A stretch of 64,000 nt of DNA from Pseudolabrys sp. FHR47 (GTDB lineage: Bacteria > Pseudomonadota > Alphaproteobacteria > Rhizobiales > Xanthobacteraceae): positions 3,041,001 through 3,105,000 of the forward strand of contig NZ_CP039740.1 of assembly GCF_005153485.1 (NCBI RefSeq), given 5' to 3'. Below are positions 9,293 through 18,425 of the stretch, in pieces. The notes beneath the pieces were generated by a model, which made no database searches, was not told the DNA's origin, and saw only the letters and a program-made list of their open reading frames with translations. Every line of letters starts with the position of its first letter. Position 1 is the first letter of the stretch. The position numbers and the translations under genes are program-made.

Positions 9293-9296
9293 GGCC

Positions 9297-11792
9297 TTAC
9301 TGCGCAGCCTCCGCACGGCCGAGATAGGCCGCCTCGAGCGCAGGATCCTGCGCCAGTGCCGCCGCCGTATCGTCGCGAACGATACGGCCTGACTCCAGAA
9401 CATAGCCGCGGTCGGCAACGCTGAGCGCCAGCGCGGCCATCTGGTCGACCAGCAAAATCGTCACGCCGTCATCGCGCAATTCGGCAAGGACATCGAACAG
9501 TTCATTGATCATCGCCGGCGCCAGCCCGAGCGAAGGCTCGTCCAGCAGCAGAATGCGCGGCTTCGCCATCAGCCCGCGGGCAATGGCCAGCATCTGCTGC
9601 TCGCCGCCGGACAGAAGCCCGGCACGGCTCGTCAGCCGATCGCGCAGGCGGGGGAAGCGCTTGAGCATGGCTTCGAGTTCGCTGTCGCGGTCGGCGTCTG
9701 AGCGCGTATAGGAGCCGAGCAGGATGTTGTCCCGCACGGTCAATTCGGGGAACACCTGCCGGCCTTCCGGCACCAAGGCGAGGCCCGACGCGGCGATCCG
9801 GTCGGCGGACAACGCATCGATGCGGTTGTCGTCCAGCACGATCGAACCATCGACGGGCCGCAGCAGCCCGGTGACGGCGCGCATCGCCGTCGATTTGCCG
9901 GCGCCATTGGAGCCGAGCAAGGCCACCATCTCGCCGGGCTTCACGGTGAACGACACATTGTCGAGGACGGGCGCGGCGCCATAGCCGGCGGTGAGTTTCA
10001 GGCAGGTCAGGATCGCATCCTGCGAACCATTCCACGGCGTGGCGCGCGGCCTAGCGCGCATGCCGCTGTCGCCCAGATAGGCCTTCATCACGCGCGGATT
10101 GACGCGAATCTCGGCAGGCGCGCCGGACGCGATCACCGCGCCGGCGTCCAGCACGACGACTTGGTCGGATATGCCCATGACCAGCGCCATGTCGTGCTCG
10201 ACCAGAATGACCGCGAGGCCAAGATCGGCCAGCCCGCGGATGAGCTTGCCGAGCGCGGCCTTGTCGGCCTGCATCAGGCCGGCCGCAGGCTCGTCGAGCA
10301 GGAGGACCTGCGGACGGGTCGCCAATGCGCGGGCGATCTCAACGAGCCGGCGATCGACATGCGGCAGGCCGCCCGCCGGCGCGGCCAGCGCGCCCCGATA
10401 GCCGACAAACGACAGTAGCGCTTCGGCGGCGCGGTGTTCTTCCCCGGCAGCCGCAGTGATGACAGGGTTACCGAGATTGCCGCGGCGCATCGCGACCAGA
10501 ATGTTGTCGAGCACGCTCATCTCGCCGAACAACTGCGTGGTCTGATAGGTGCGCGCCACACCGACCCGCGAGATGCGCCAGGTCGGCTCGCCCGCGAGAT
10601 CGGCGTCGCCAAGAACGATGCGTCCGCTGTCCGGCCGATAAAAGCCGCCGATCATGTTGAGCACGGTGGTCTTGCCCGCGCCGTTCGGACCGATCACGCT
10701 GGTGACACGGCCCGGCTCGGCGATGAAGCTCACACCGCTTGCCGCCTTGACGCCGCCGAACGAAATGCCGATGCCGGCCACCTCGAGACGATGGCGCTGC
10801 GTACCGCCCAGAAATGCCGCCAGATCGAAATCCCGATCGTCCCGCGCACCCGCGGGTTCGGTGCGTCGGACATAGCGGGCGAGCGTGCCGATCACGCCTT
10901 CGGGCGCCAGCCACAGTACCAGCAACAACAACGCGCCAACGAACAGCAGACGGTACTCGGCCATGCCGGACAGGAGTTCGGGCAGCATCACCGTCACCGC
11001 GGCGCCAACTGCCGGGCCGAACACCCACCCTGCCCCACCGACGATGACGGCGAGCAAGAACAGGATCGACTGAGAGAATGGGAATGAGTCCGGCGCCACG
11101 AACATCATCAGCGGCGCGAAGATCGCGCCCGCCAGCCCAGCGAACACCGCCGACACCGCGAAAGCGGCCGTCTTGACGGTTACGGGGTTGAGGCCAATGG
11201 AGCGCGCCGCGGTTTCGCTGTCGCGCACCGCGACCATCGCCTTGCCCCAGGCGCTCGCAGCCAGCCTGGCGAACAGGAAGAGCGATCCTGCCGCGAGCAG
11301 GATCGCCAGCATCGCCAGTTCCCGTTCCGCGAAGACACGGCCGCCGAATTGCGGCGGAACAAGACCTATCAGGCCGTTCTGGCCGCCGGTGAGGTCCTTC
11401 CACTCCACCGCCGTATGATGGACGATAAAGGCGAAGGCAATTGTCACCATGGCAAGATAGGGCCCGGTGACGCGCAGGGCCGGCAATGCCAGCACCGCTC
11501 CAATCGCCCCGGCCATCAGGCCGGCCAGCGGAAAGGCCAGCCAGAAACTCGCACCTTTGACGGTCAGGATCGCGGCCGTATAGGCGCCAATGGCGTAGAA
11601 GCCGACATGGCCGAGCGAGACCTGCCCCGTTAATCCCAGCAACACATTGAGGCCGACGCCAACCACCGTGGTCAGGGCGACCAGCGCGATGATGAAATGG
11701 ATGTAGCCTTCAGTCCACAACACCAGCGCCAGCGCGGCCACGGTCAGCAGCGCGATCGCTACGGTCGTCAACGAGGGGGCGAAGGATCGCAT
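9297..11792 (-). CDS. Fused LivM permease - LivG ATPase - LivF ATPase of a branched-chain-type importer
   Basis: One open frame of 831 residues carries three normally separate subunits. Residues about 1-310 are a LivM permease (GQVSLGHVGFYAIGAY, then many helices). Residues about 330-575 are a LivG ATPase (GPNGAGKTT, VLLLDEPAAGLM). Residues about 590-831 are a LivF ATPase (GSNGAGKST, LSGGEQQML, ILLLDEPSLGLAP). The LivG-LivF linker (YLGDSGMRARPRATPWNGSQ) has no stop. Permease-ATPase fusions are known in the family; the three-part form is unusual. The start at 11792 follows the livH stop by 4 bp. Substrate unknown; the neighbouring amidohydrolase suggests an amide or heterocycle. Confidence 0.88.
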   Translation of the reverse strand: MRSFAPSLTTVAIALLTVAALALVLWTEGYIHFIIALVALTTVVGVGLNVLLGLTGQVSLGHVGFYAIGAYTAAILTVKGASFWLAFPLAGLMAGAIGAVLALPALRVTGPYLAMVTIAFAFIVHHTAVEWKDLTGGQNGLIGLVPPQFGGRVFAERELAMLAILLAAGSLFLFARLAASAWGKAMVAVRDSETAARSIGLNPVTVKTAAFAVSAVFAGLAGAIFAPLMMFVAPDSFPFSQSILFLLAVIVGGAGWVFGPAVGAAVTVMLPELLSGMAEYRLLFVGALLLLVLWLAPEGVIGTLARYVRRTEPAGARDDRDFDLAAFLGGTQRHRLEVAGIGISFGGVKAASGVSFIAEPGRVTSVIGPNGAGKTTVLNMIGGFYRPDSGRIVLGDADLAGEPTWRISRVGVARTYQTTQLFGEMSVLDNILVAMRRGNLGNPVITAAAGEEHRAAEALLSFVGYRGALAAPAGGLPHVDRRLVEIARALATRPQVLLLDEPAAGLMQADKAALGKLIRGLADLGLAVILVEHDMALVMGISDQVVVLDAGAVIASGAPAEIRVNPRVMKAYLGDSGMRARPRATPWNGSQDAILTCLKLTAGYGAAPVLDNVSFTVKPGEMVALLGSNGAGKSTAMRAVTGLLRPVDGSIVLDDNRIDALSADRIAASGLALVPEGRQVFPELTVRDNILLGSYTRSDADRDSELEAMLKRFPRLRDRLTSRAGLLSGGEQQMLAIARGLMAKPRILLLDEPSLGLAPAMINELFDVLAELRDDGVTILLVDQMAALALSVADRGYVLESGRIVRDDTAAALAQDPALEAAYLGRAEAAQ

Positions 11793-11796
11793 CACC

Positions 11797-12668
11797 TTAC
11801 ACCTTGTTGATTGCGGCACGGCCGAGAATGCCGTTGGGCATAATCGCCAGCGCAAGGATGACAGTGGTGAAGGCGACGATCTGGGTATAGGTCGAACCGG
11901 CAAAAGCCGTCACTATCGCTTCGATCAGGCCGTACAGCAGGCCCGCCAGCATCACGCCCGATGCCGACGTGATCCCCCGAGGATCGCCACCGCAAAGGCC
12001 TTGATGCCAAAAAGAGTCCCCATGTCGGAATGCACGCTGAACAGCGGCGCGATCAGCAAGCCGGCAAGTCCGGCCAACGCCGTCGATATCGCGTAGGACA
12101 ACGCAATGGCTGTGCGCACATTGATACCCATCAGCCGCGCGGCATCCTTGTTCTGCACGACAGCGAGCAACGCCTTGCCGGCCCGGCTGTGGGTGAAGGC
12201 ATAGCGCAGGGCCAAAGTGACCGCGATCCCGACAACCGGAATGATGAGTTGCAGCACATAAACGCCGGTGCCGAATATCTCGACGCGGGTCTGGCCCATC
12301 ACCGATGGAAAAGCGCGCGGCTCCTTGCCGAAGGTGAAGAGCACAATGTTGTCCAGGACAATGCCCCCGGCGACGGTCGCCATCAGCCAGGCGTTCGAGC
12401 CGCGCTCGGCGAAAGGCCGTACCAGTGCGCGCTCGACGACCAGACCAAACAGCGCGCACAGCGCCAGCGCCAGCGCGGCAGCAAGCGGCATTGGCCAGCC
12501 GAGGGTCACGGCGAAGGTATAGCCCAGCACGGCCCCGAGCATCATGGAGGAGCCTTGCGAAAAGTTCACGGTGTTGGAGACGACGTAGGTAACGTGGAAA
12601 CCGAGCGCGATCAGGCCGTACATGCTGCCAACAGCCAGGCCCGAGACGATCGCAGAAATCATTAGCAT
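11797..12668 (-). pseudogene. LivH-type permease gene with single-base frameshift
   Basis: From the ATG at 12668 the frame encodes a normal LivH permease (ISAIVSGLAVGSMYGLIALG...) up to FAVAILGG. It then runs into a foreign tail (SRRHRA) and stops. The missing C-terminal part (ITSASGVMLAGLLYGLIEA ... GILGRAAINKV) continues in another frame to a TAA at 11797. Restoring one base at the five-C run 11974-11978 would give a full 290-residue protein. Either a true disabling deletion or a homopolymer sequencing error. As the only LivH of this importer, its loss should abolish transport. Confidence 0.85.
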
Positions 12669-12705
12669 GACATCCCCGGCGAGACACGAGAGCGAAGGAA
12701 AGAAG

Positions 12706-12738
12706 CGGCGGGGTATGGCGCGCGACCCAACCCCGCCG
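12706..12738 (-). promoter_or_regulatory. Stem-loop between binding-protein gene and permease gene
   Basis: CGGCGGGGT and ACCCCGCCG are perfect 9-base arms around a 15-base loop. They lie just after the binding-protein stop and before the LivH gene. There is no U-tract, so it is more likely an mRNA-stabilising or partial-termination hairpin than a full terminator. Similar hairpins follow the binding-protein genes at 20296, 28987 and 37104. Confidence 0.6.
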
Positions 12739-12749
12739 TCGGTCGCAGG

Positions 12750-13934
12750 TCAGTTCATCAGGGGGAGGATCTGACCGTCCTTGAAGTATGTGAAGATGTA
12801 GTCGTCCGACGTCAGCGCATCGTGATTCTGCGGCGTGAACGGCTTGCTGTAGGTCTTGATCAGCCCCTCGTATTTATCGATGGCGTAGAAGGCCTCACGC
12901 ACTTTCGGGCCCTCGGTCGAACCGGCCTTGGCGATCGCCAAGGTCATCAGGTTCATGGCGTCATAGGCATTGGCGATGCCGACGGCGGGCGTCACGTCGG
13001 CGAGCGTCTTGATTTCCGGGTACTTCTTCTTGAGAGCGGCGAGCACAGCTTCACCCTTGGGCGAGAGCTTGCCCGCAAAGCTGTAGGTCTGGATGAAGTG
13101 CACCTTGGCACCGCTCGGGCCGGCCAGTTCCGAGAACCGGCCACCGGCAGGACCCCAATGTGACACGATCGGTACATCCCAGCCCATGCGGTCGAGCGAC
13201 TTCACGACCTGCGATGATGGCGCGACGTTGGCAACCATAAACAGCACGTCGGCGCCGGCGTCTTTCAGCCGCGTAAGCTGGGGAACGACATCGACATCGG
13301 CGTCCTGGAATTTCTCGATGCCGGCGGCAGCGATGTTCTTTTCGGCAAGCGCTTCCTTGAGGCCCTTCTCGTTGGACTCGCCCCATGAGTTGTTGATCAG
13401 GATCATGCCCGGCTTCTTGGCGTTGTACTTCTTGATCGCATAGGCGAGCAGCGCCTTGTCGACCAGAACGTCGACAGCCGACACGCGGAATACATAGTTC
13501 TCCGCCGCACCGTTGCGGGTGATCGGCGTACCCGCCGCCCACACGCCCATGAAGGGCACCTTGGCCTGATTGGCGAACGGCACGATCGCCATCGACACCG
13601 GCGTATCGAGGCCGCCGAACAGACCGGCCACCTTCTCGCGCTGAACAAGTTCGCGGGCGGCGAGCACACCCTTGGCCGGATTGCTTTCGTCGTCGCGCAC
13701 GATCAGCTCGACCTTCTTGCCGAGCACGCCGCCTTTGGCGTTGATTTCATCGACCGCAACGGAGAGGCCGCGGACGATCGCCTCCCCCGATTTGGCAGAT
13801 TGGCCGGACATGGCCGCGACCAGGCCAAGCTTCAGCGTGTCTTGCGCATAAGCCGGCACGGACACGATGGCAGCAGCCGCGCCGGCGATCAGCAGGCGGC
13901 GGGTAATCTGGGAAAAGCGGGATGAAACAGTCAT
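12750..13934 (-). CDS. Branched-chain-type ABC transporter substrate-binding protein (LivK family)
   Basis: This 394-residue periplasmic binding protein has a signal peptide (RRLLIAGAAAAIVSVPAYAQ). The mature start DTLKLGLVAAMSGQSAKSGEAI is typical of type I periplasmic folds (Peripla_BP_6). The ATG at 13934 is preceded by GAGAGG; the open frame extends upstream only as a non-signal leader and is rejected. It is the first gene of the importer operon and reads away from the palindromic operator at 14085-14104. The family binds amino acids, amides, aromatic acids and heterocycles, so the ligand cannot be named. Confidence 0.9.
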   Translation of the reverse strand: MTVSSRFSQITRRLLIAGAAAAIVSVPAYAQDTLKLGLVAAMSGQSAKSGEAIVRGLSVAVDEINAKGGVLGKKVELIVRDDESNPAKGVLAARELVQREKVAGLFGGLDTPVSMAIVPFANQAKVPFMGVWAAGTPITRNGAAENYVFRVSAVDVLVDKALLAYAIKKYNAKKPGMILINNSWGESNEKGLKEALAEKNIAAAGIEKFQDADVDVVPQLTRLKDAGADVLFMVANVAPSSQVVKSLDRMGWDVPIVSHWGPAGGRFSELAGPSGAKVHFIQTYSFAGKLSPKGEAVLAALKKKYPEIKTLADVTPAVGIANAYDAMNLMTLAIAKAGSTEGPKVREAFYAIDKYEGLIKTYSKPFTPQNHDALTSDDYIFTYFKDGQILPLMN

Positions 13935-14084
13935 GGCGACACCTCTCGAGGGTTGGACCCAGCCGTCTCTTCGCAAGGTGTATGCCAAGCGCGGCAGCTC
14001 AATTTTTCAGGCTTTTCGCCCTTTTTTCGCTGTCCGCCGCTCGACAAACAGGCACCGGCGGAAGCTATTTGAGCATTTTGTATG

Positions 14085-14104
14085 CAATATTGTATACAAT
14101 ATTG
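14085..14104. promoter_or_regulatory. 20-bp perfect palindrome, candidate GntR (FCD) operator
   Basis: CAATATTGTATACAATATTG is a perfect 20-bp palindrome centred on TTGTATACAA, a classic core for FCD-type GntR regulators. Half-site-like TTGTATGCAA (around 14078-14087) and CATACAAT (around 14115) flank it. It lies in the divergent gap between the importer operon and the SnoaL-like gene, 540 bp from a GntR gene, so it probably lets that regulator control both directions. Confidence 0.65.
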
Positions 14105-14184
14105 TGCATTTTCCCATACAATCTCGTTGGCCGGAAATATGCATATCCCGGCTGGCCAGCCGTTTTGCCCTCAGGAGTCCCTTC

Positions 14185-14610
14185 ATGCTCGCCGCCGCCC
14201 CCGCTCTTCCGACCGACGAGACAGCCGAAGCTGCACAGATCGTCGAGAAATTCCTGATCGCGTCGATGGTGCCGGATCCGGAAACCGCAGCGCAGTACAT
14301 CGCCGAGCCGCTGAAGCTCACTTTCACCGGCGGACGCAAATTCTCGCATCCGCGCGAGAGCACGGCCTTCAACGCCAAGCGCTACAAATGGGTGAAGAAG
14401 GCGATGGAACGCTCGGACGTCGCCCCGGGCGTCGGCGAGACCGTCGTCTACAACACCGGCACGCTTTACGGCGAATGGCCGGACGGCACGCCGTTCGAGG
14501 GCAACCGCTACGTCGATCGCTTCGTCGTCAAAAACGGCAAGATCGTGCAGATGGATGTCTGGAACGACAGCGCCGAGCGCCTGCTGACTCGTCACGGCAT
14601 TGAAGCCTGA
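14185..14610 (+). CDS. SnoaL-like / NTF2-fold protein
   Basis: This 141-residue single-domain protein has a SnoaL/NTF2-like pattern: an early amphipathic helix (ETAEAAQIVEKFLIASMV), then strands ending in the family-style GNRYVDRFVVKNGKIVQMDVWNDS. The ATG at 14185 follows AGGAG by 7 bases. The open frame extends upstream through the operator region and is rejected. SnoaL-like proteins include polyketide cyclases, hydrolases and isomerases, so only the fold is called. It is divergent from the importer operon and shares its palindromic operator, so it may act on the same compound as the amidohydrolase. Confidence 0.75.
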   Translation: MLAAAPALPTDETAEAAQIVEKFLIASMVPDPETAAQYIAEPLKLTFTGGRKFSHPRESTAFNAKRYKWVKKAMERSDVAPGVGETVVYNTGTLYGEWPDGTPFEGNRYVDRFVVKNGKIVQMDVWNDSAERLLTRHGIEA

Positions 14611-14622
14611 CGTCTCGGACGC

Positions 14623-15372
14623 TTAGCGCTTGCGGCTCTTGCCGCCGGCTTTCGGCACGGGCCGCGCGCGCGGCTCGTCCGCATAGGACGTCAGAATGTC
14701 CCTGAGGTCGCGGTCGCGGGTGGGACCCTGCACGATCAGCGCGCGCGACGCCACGGCTTCGAGATGTTCTTCCATCGCCTTCGATGCGCGCCTTGCGTCG
14801 CCCGCGATCAGCGCGGCGATGATGTCGTGATGCTCATTGACCGCGCATTCGGATGAATGCGGCCGGCTGTATAGCGCGAGGATAAGGCCGCAGCGCGACG
14901 ACACTTCGCTTACGTAGCGCGCCAGCACCGGACTTCCGGTCATGTCGGCAAGCACGATGTGAAATTCGGTCGCAAGGCGGATTGAAAGCTGCTCGTTATT
15001 GCCGCGCGCTTTCTCCTCTTCGTCAACATGCGCCTTCAGCATCCGGATCTGCTCCGGCGTCAGGCGGCCCGCAAGGCGTGACATGACCAGCCGTTCAAGC
15101 CCGATGCGCACATCGAACGTGTCCCGCGCCTCTTCCCATTTGGGCGTGGCGACGGAGGCGCCGTGGTTGCGGCGCAGTTCGACGAGCCCCTCCGCCGCCA
15201 GTTGCGACAAGGCTCCACGCACGATGGTCCGGCTGACGCCGAAGCGCTCGCCGATGGCATCCTCGGGCAGCTTGGCGCCGGGCGCCAGCGCCTGTTCGAT
15301 GATGGCGTGCCGGAGCGCCCGGTAAATGACGCTCATCCGATCCGGAACGGACTTAGCCTTGGTCTTGCCCAT
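14623..15372 (-). CDS. GntR-family transcriptional regulator (FCD subfamily)
   Basis: This regulator has 249 residues from the ATG at 15372. The winged helix-turn-helix spans about residues 20-85 (KLPEDAIGERFGVSRTIVRGAL ... GLVELRRNHGASV). A helical FCD ligand domain follows; its metal-binding residues probably include the Asp in RIGLERLVM and the histidines in EFHIVL and NEHHDII. The basic C-terminal tail (GGKSRKR) is unusual. It is convergent with the SnoaL-like gene and the nearest regulator to the TTGTATAC-type palindrome at 14085-14104, so it probably represses the importer/amidohydrolase operon until its ligand appears. Confidence 0.87.
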   Translation of the reverse strand: MGKTKAKSVPDRMSVIYRALRHAIIEQALAPGAKLPEDAIGERFGVSRTIVRGALSQLAAEGLVELRRNHGASVATPKWEEARDTFDVRIGLERLVMSRLAGRLTPEQIRMLKAHVDEEEKARGNNEQLSIRLATEFHIVLADMTGSPVLARYVSEVSSRCGLILALYSRPHSSECAVNEHHDIIAALIAGDARRASKAMEEHLEAVASRALIVQGPTRDRDLRDILTSYADEPRARPVPKAGGKSRKR

Positions 15373-15581
15373 TGAAATCACGACGAAGGGTTGTTCGCCG
15401 GAGCCGGCGGAATTGAAATTATACGCACGAGTTTGGCGCGTAGATTCTGCGCAGGTCAAGCGTCCCCCCTCGCATGACTGTCAAGGTTGAGCTTTCCTCG
15501 ACGCGTAGCGAGCACGGCAAAATCAACTCGTCCGCGGCGAATGGCCGGACGCCCGGCTGGGCGCGGTGGCTGCAGGGCCGC

Positions 15582-16331
15582 CTAGAGATTCTTCGCGATA
15601 TCCGCGGCAAGTCGTTTCGCCAGTTCCGGTGTCAGGCCAGGAAAACCGGCTGCATCGGCCGCCGCCACTGCGGAAACCGGCACCGGTGTAACGTCTGCAG
15701 CAAGCCGCGCGGCATCGATCGCCGGAATCAGGCAATCGAGGACCTGTACCGATACGTTCGGCTGAACCCGCGGCGCCAGACCGATGAGGCCGGCGCCACC
15801 GAGAATGACTCTGGTCGCACCATCCTCGCGCGCCGCGGCGTCGCACGCTTGCGCGAGCTTTCCGATGCTTCTGTCGGGATCGGCCAATATCTGCGAACCG
15901 GTGACATCGACGGTGCGGATCGAGGCAAGGTAATCCGTCAAGCCGAGCGGCGTCAGATACTCTCGTAACATCGACTCCCAGCGCGCGCCACCTGTGACAA
16001 CGGAGAACGGCTTCTGACTGAGCGCCGCCGCGCGACAGGCGGATTCAGCCAGCGCGAACACCGGTCCATCGGCGATCTCCTTTAGAGCCGCAAAGCCCGG
16101 ATCGCCGAAGCAGGCGAGAATGACGGCATCGAAGCGTTCGGTCTGCGCGGCATAGGCATCGAGCGCCGCATGCGCCGCGATCGCATAGGTCGCACGCGTG
16201 CCGATATGCGGCGAGCCGAAACGCCCGGTGGCGCCGACAAAGTCGATATCCGGCGCATAGGCGCGCGCCGCGGCGACGCAATGCTCCGTCATCGCCAGAT
16301 TGGTATTGGCATTGAGCAGCAGCACGCGCAT
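15582..16331 (-). CDS. Hydantoin/Asp-Glu racemase-like protein missing one catalytic Cys
   Basis: This 249-residue member of the Asp/Glu/hydantoin racemase superfamily starts with the typical LLLNANTNLAMT. The first catalytic cysteine is present (ACFGDPG, Cys74). The second, usually in a GCAG-type motif, reads LGGAG (Gly179). A single-cysteine active site is known in the related arylmalonate decarboxylase, so this protein may be a decarboxylase or isomerase or be inactive. It lies 34 bp after the oppD-type gene and is the last gene of the peptide-importer operon, so it probably acts on an imported amino acid derivative. Confidence 0.78.
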   Translation of the reverse strand: MRVLLLNANTNLAMTEHCVAAARAYAPDIDFVGATGRFGSPHIGTRATYAIAAHAALDAYAAQTERFDAVILACFGDPGFAALKEIADGPVFALAESACRAAALSQKPFSVVTGGARWESMLREYLTPLGLTDYLASIRTVDVTGSQILADPDRSIGKLAQACDAAAREDGATRVILGGAGLIGLAPRVQPNVSVQVLDCLIPAIDAARLAADVTPVPVSAVAAADAAGFPGLTPELAKRLAADIAKNL

Positions 16332-16365
16332 GGCGGCACTCTGTACAGCCGCAGGCCGCGTTCAA

Positions 16366-17358
16366 TCAAGCGGTCGCCAGCGTGGATTCAACACGGATGC
16401 AGGCGGCGAAATGCTCCGGTCCGGTGAAGACCGGCGGCGGCTGGAGCTGATGACACCCTTCTATGGCGCGCGGGCAGCGCGGGCTGAAGGAGCAGCCCGG
16501 CGGCAGCGCTGTGAGGTCCGGTGGCGAACCGGGGATGGCCTGCAGACGCGAGCCTTTAACGGCCGAATGATCGGTGCGCGAGGCGAGCAGTCCGAGCGTA
16601 TAGGGATGCGCCGCGCCACGAATGACATCGGCGCATTTGCCCATTTCGACGATGCGGCCGCCATACATCACCGCGATGCGGTCGGCGACCTCGACGGCGA
16701 CGCCGATATCATGCGTCACAAAGATCACCGCCAGCCCCAGCTCGCGCTGCAACTCGCGCAACAACAGCAGCACCTGGATCTGCACCGTGGCGTCGAGCGC
16801 GGTAGTCGGCTCGTCGGCCAGCAGGACCTTCGGCCGGCACGCGAGCGCCAGCGCGATCATGGCACGCTGGCGCATGCCGCCCGACATTTCATGCGGAAAG
16901 TTATCGAGGCGTCTTTCAGGTGAAGGAATTCGCACGCGCTCGAACAGGCCAAGCGCGCGAGCACGCGCGTCCGCCTTTGAAATGCTCTCGTGTTGCAGCA
17001 CCGCCTCTACGATTTGATCGCCAACGCGATAAACCGGATCGAGTGCAAGCCCCGGATCCTGGAAGATCATGGAGACGATCCTGCCGCGCAACCGCGCCAG
17101 GCCAGCGGGCGTCATCGCCAGCACGTCCTTACCGTCCACCGTCACCGAGCCACCGAACTTCGCTGACTTTGGATGCAGCCGCATCAAGGCGCGCAAGGTC
17201 ACGCTCTTACCCGAGCCGGATTCGCCGAGCAGCGCCAAGGTCTCGCCGGGCTTGAGATTGAGATCGACCCCGGCCACCGCGCGCACGCTGTTGCCGCCGC
17301 CGGTGGCAAAATCCACCGTGAGGCCCTTCACATCGACAATGGCGCCAGGCTCGCTCAT
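16366..17358 (-). CDS. Peptide-type ABC transporter ATPase (DppD/OppD-like)
   Basis: This 330-residue ATPase starts at the ATG at 17358, which overlaps the preceding gene's stop (ATGA). Walker A is GESGSGKSV (about 45-53), the signature is MSGGMRQR, and Walker B is VLLADEP. The C-terminal oligopeptide extension with PPGCSFSPRCPRA holds the cysteines that can carry a [4Fe-4S] cluster in this family. It works as a heterodimer with the OppF-like ATPase encoded just upstream. Confidence 0.92.
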   Translation of the reverse strand: MSEPGAIVDVKGLTVDFATGGGNSVRAVAGVDLNLKPGETLALLGESGSGKSVTLRALMRLHPKSAKFGGSVTVDGKDVLAMTPAGLARLRGRIVSMIFQDPGLALDPVYRVGDQIVEAVLQHESISKADARARALGLFERVRIPSPERRLDNFPHEMSGGMRQRAMIALALACRPKVLLADEPTTALDATVQIQVLLLLRELQRELGLAVIFVTHDIGVAVEVADRIAVMYGGRIVEMGKCADVIRGAAHPYTLGLLASRTDHSAVKGSRLQAIPGSPPDLTALPPGCSFSPRCPRAIEGCHQLQPPPVFTGPEHFAACIRVESTLATA

Positions 17359-18425
17359 GCCGCCACCTTCGATGCGTTGGCGAGAGGATGACCCGGTGCC
17401 GGGTTGGCGATATGGCAGGCCGAGAGATGTCCCTCGGCGATACCGAACAGCGGCGGCTCGTTGGTCTTGCAAATATCGGCCGTATATTTGCAGCGCGTGT
17501 GGAAGCGGCAGCCGGGCGGCGGATTGATCGGGTTCGGCGGATCGCCGGTGATCGGCGCCTCCTCGGTGCGCTGATCCGGATTCATCGACGGCATCGAGGC
17601 AAGCAACGCCTCGGCATAAGGATGGCCGGGCTTGGCGAAGACCTCTTCCGCGGGGCCGACTTCGGCCACCTTGCCGAGATACATGACCATGACGCGGTCC
17701 GACATGAAGCGGACGACGTTCAAGTCGTGCGAGATGAAGATGTAAGTGAGCCCGAACTCGGCCTTGAGATCGAGCAACAGGTTCAGCACCTGCGCCTCGA
17801 CCGATTTATCGAGGGCCGACACGGCTTCGTCGAGAATGAGCAGGCGCGGATTGAGCGCCAGCCCGCGCGCGATATTGACGCGCTGGCGCTGCCCGCCCGA
17901 CAGTTCGTGCGGATAGCGCCCGGCGAAGCGGCCGGGTTCGAGGCCGACGCGGCGCAGAAGATCGTGCGTCAGCGTGGTCGACTGCGCGCGGGTGGCACCA
18001 TGCACCCGCGGCCCGAACGCCACTGTATCCTCGACCGTCAGGCGCGGATTGAGCGAGGCGTAGCTGTCCTGGAAGATCATCTGCACCTGTTTGCGGAAGT
18101 CCACCAGCCCGAGCTCCGGCGAGCCGACCGCCTCGCCGTCGAACAACAACTCGCCGGCGTCCGGCTTGATGATCTGCATGATGAGGCGCGCCACTGTCGA
18201 CTTGCCGCAACCGGACTCGCCGACGATGCCGAGCGTCTCGCCCTTGGCGACATCGAAGCTGACTCCATCCACCGCCCGCACCACCGGTCGGTCTTTGCTG
18301 AAAAGACCACCCTTGAGGCCGAAATGCTTGACCAGACCATTGACCGCAAGCAGCGGCGTTGCCGGGCCGCCGCGGTCGTCGCCGATCTGCGGTTCGTGAA
18401 GGGGAGCGCCGATGGGACGATTCAT
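17355..18425 (-). CDS. Peptide-type ABC transporter ATPase (DppF/OppF-like)
   Basis: This 356-residue ATPase has Walker A GESGCGKST, signature LSGGQRQRV, and Walker B LLILDEAVSALD. Position 2 after the Walker B Asp-Glu is Ala-Val instead of Pro-Val, as in several DppF proteins. The C-terminal PPGCRFHTRCKYTADIC matches the oligo_HPY extension. The ATG at 18425 overlaps the permease stop as ATGA. The open frame continues upstream only inside the permease gene. Confidence 0.92.
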   Translation of the reverse strand: MNRPIGAPLHEPQIGDDRGGPATPLLAVNGLVKHFGLKGGLFSKDRPVVRAVDGVSFDVAKGETLGIVGESGCGKSTVARLIMQIIKPDAGELLFDGEAVGSPELGLVDFRKQVQMIFQDSYASLNPRLTVEDTVAFGPRVHGATRAQSTTLTHDLLRRVGLEPGRFAGRYPHELSGGQRQRVNIARGLALNPRLLILDEAVSALDKSVEAQVLNLLLDLKAEFGLTYIFISHDLNVVRFMSDRVMVMYLGKVAEVGPAEEVFAKPGHPYAEALLASMPSMNPDQRTEEAPITGDPPNPINPPPGCRFHTRCKYTADICKTNEPPLFGIAEGHLSACHIANPAPGHPLANASKVAA

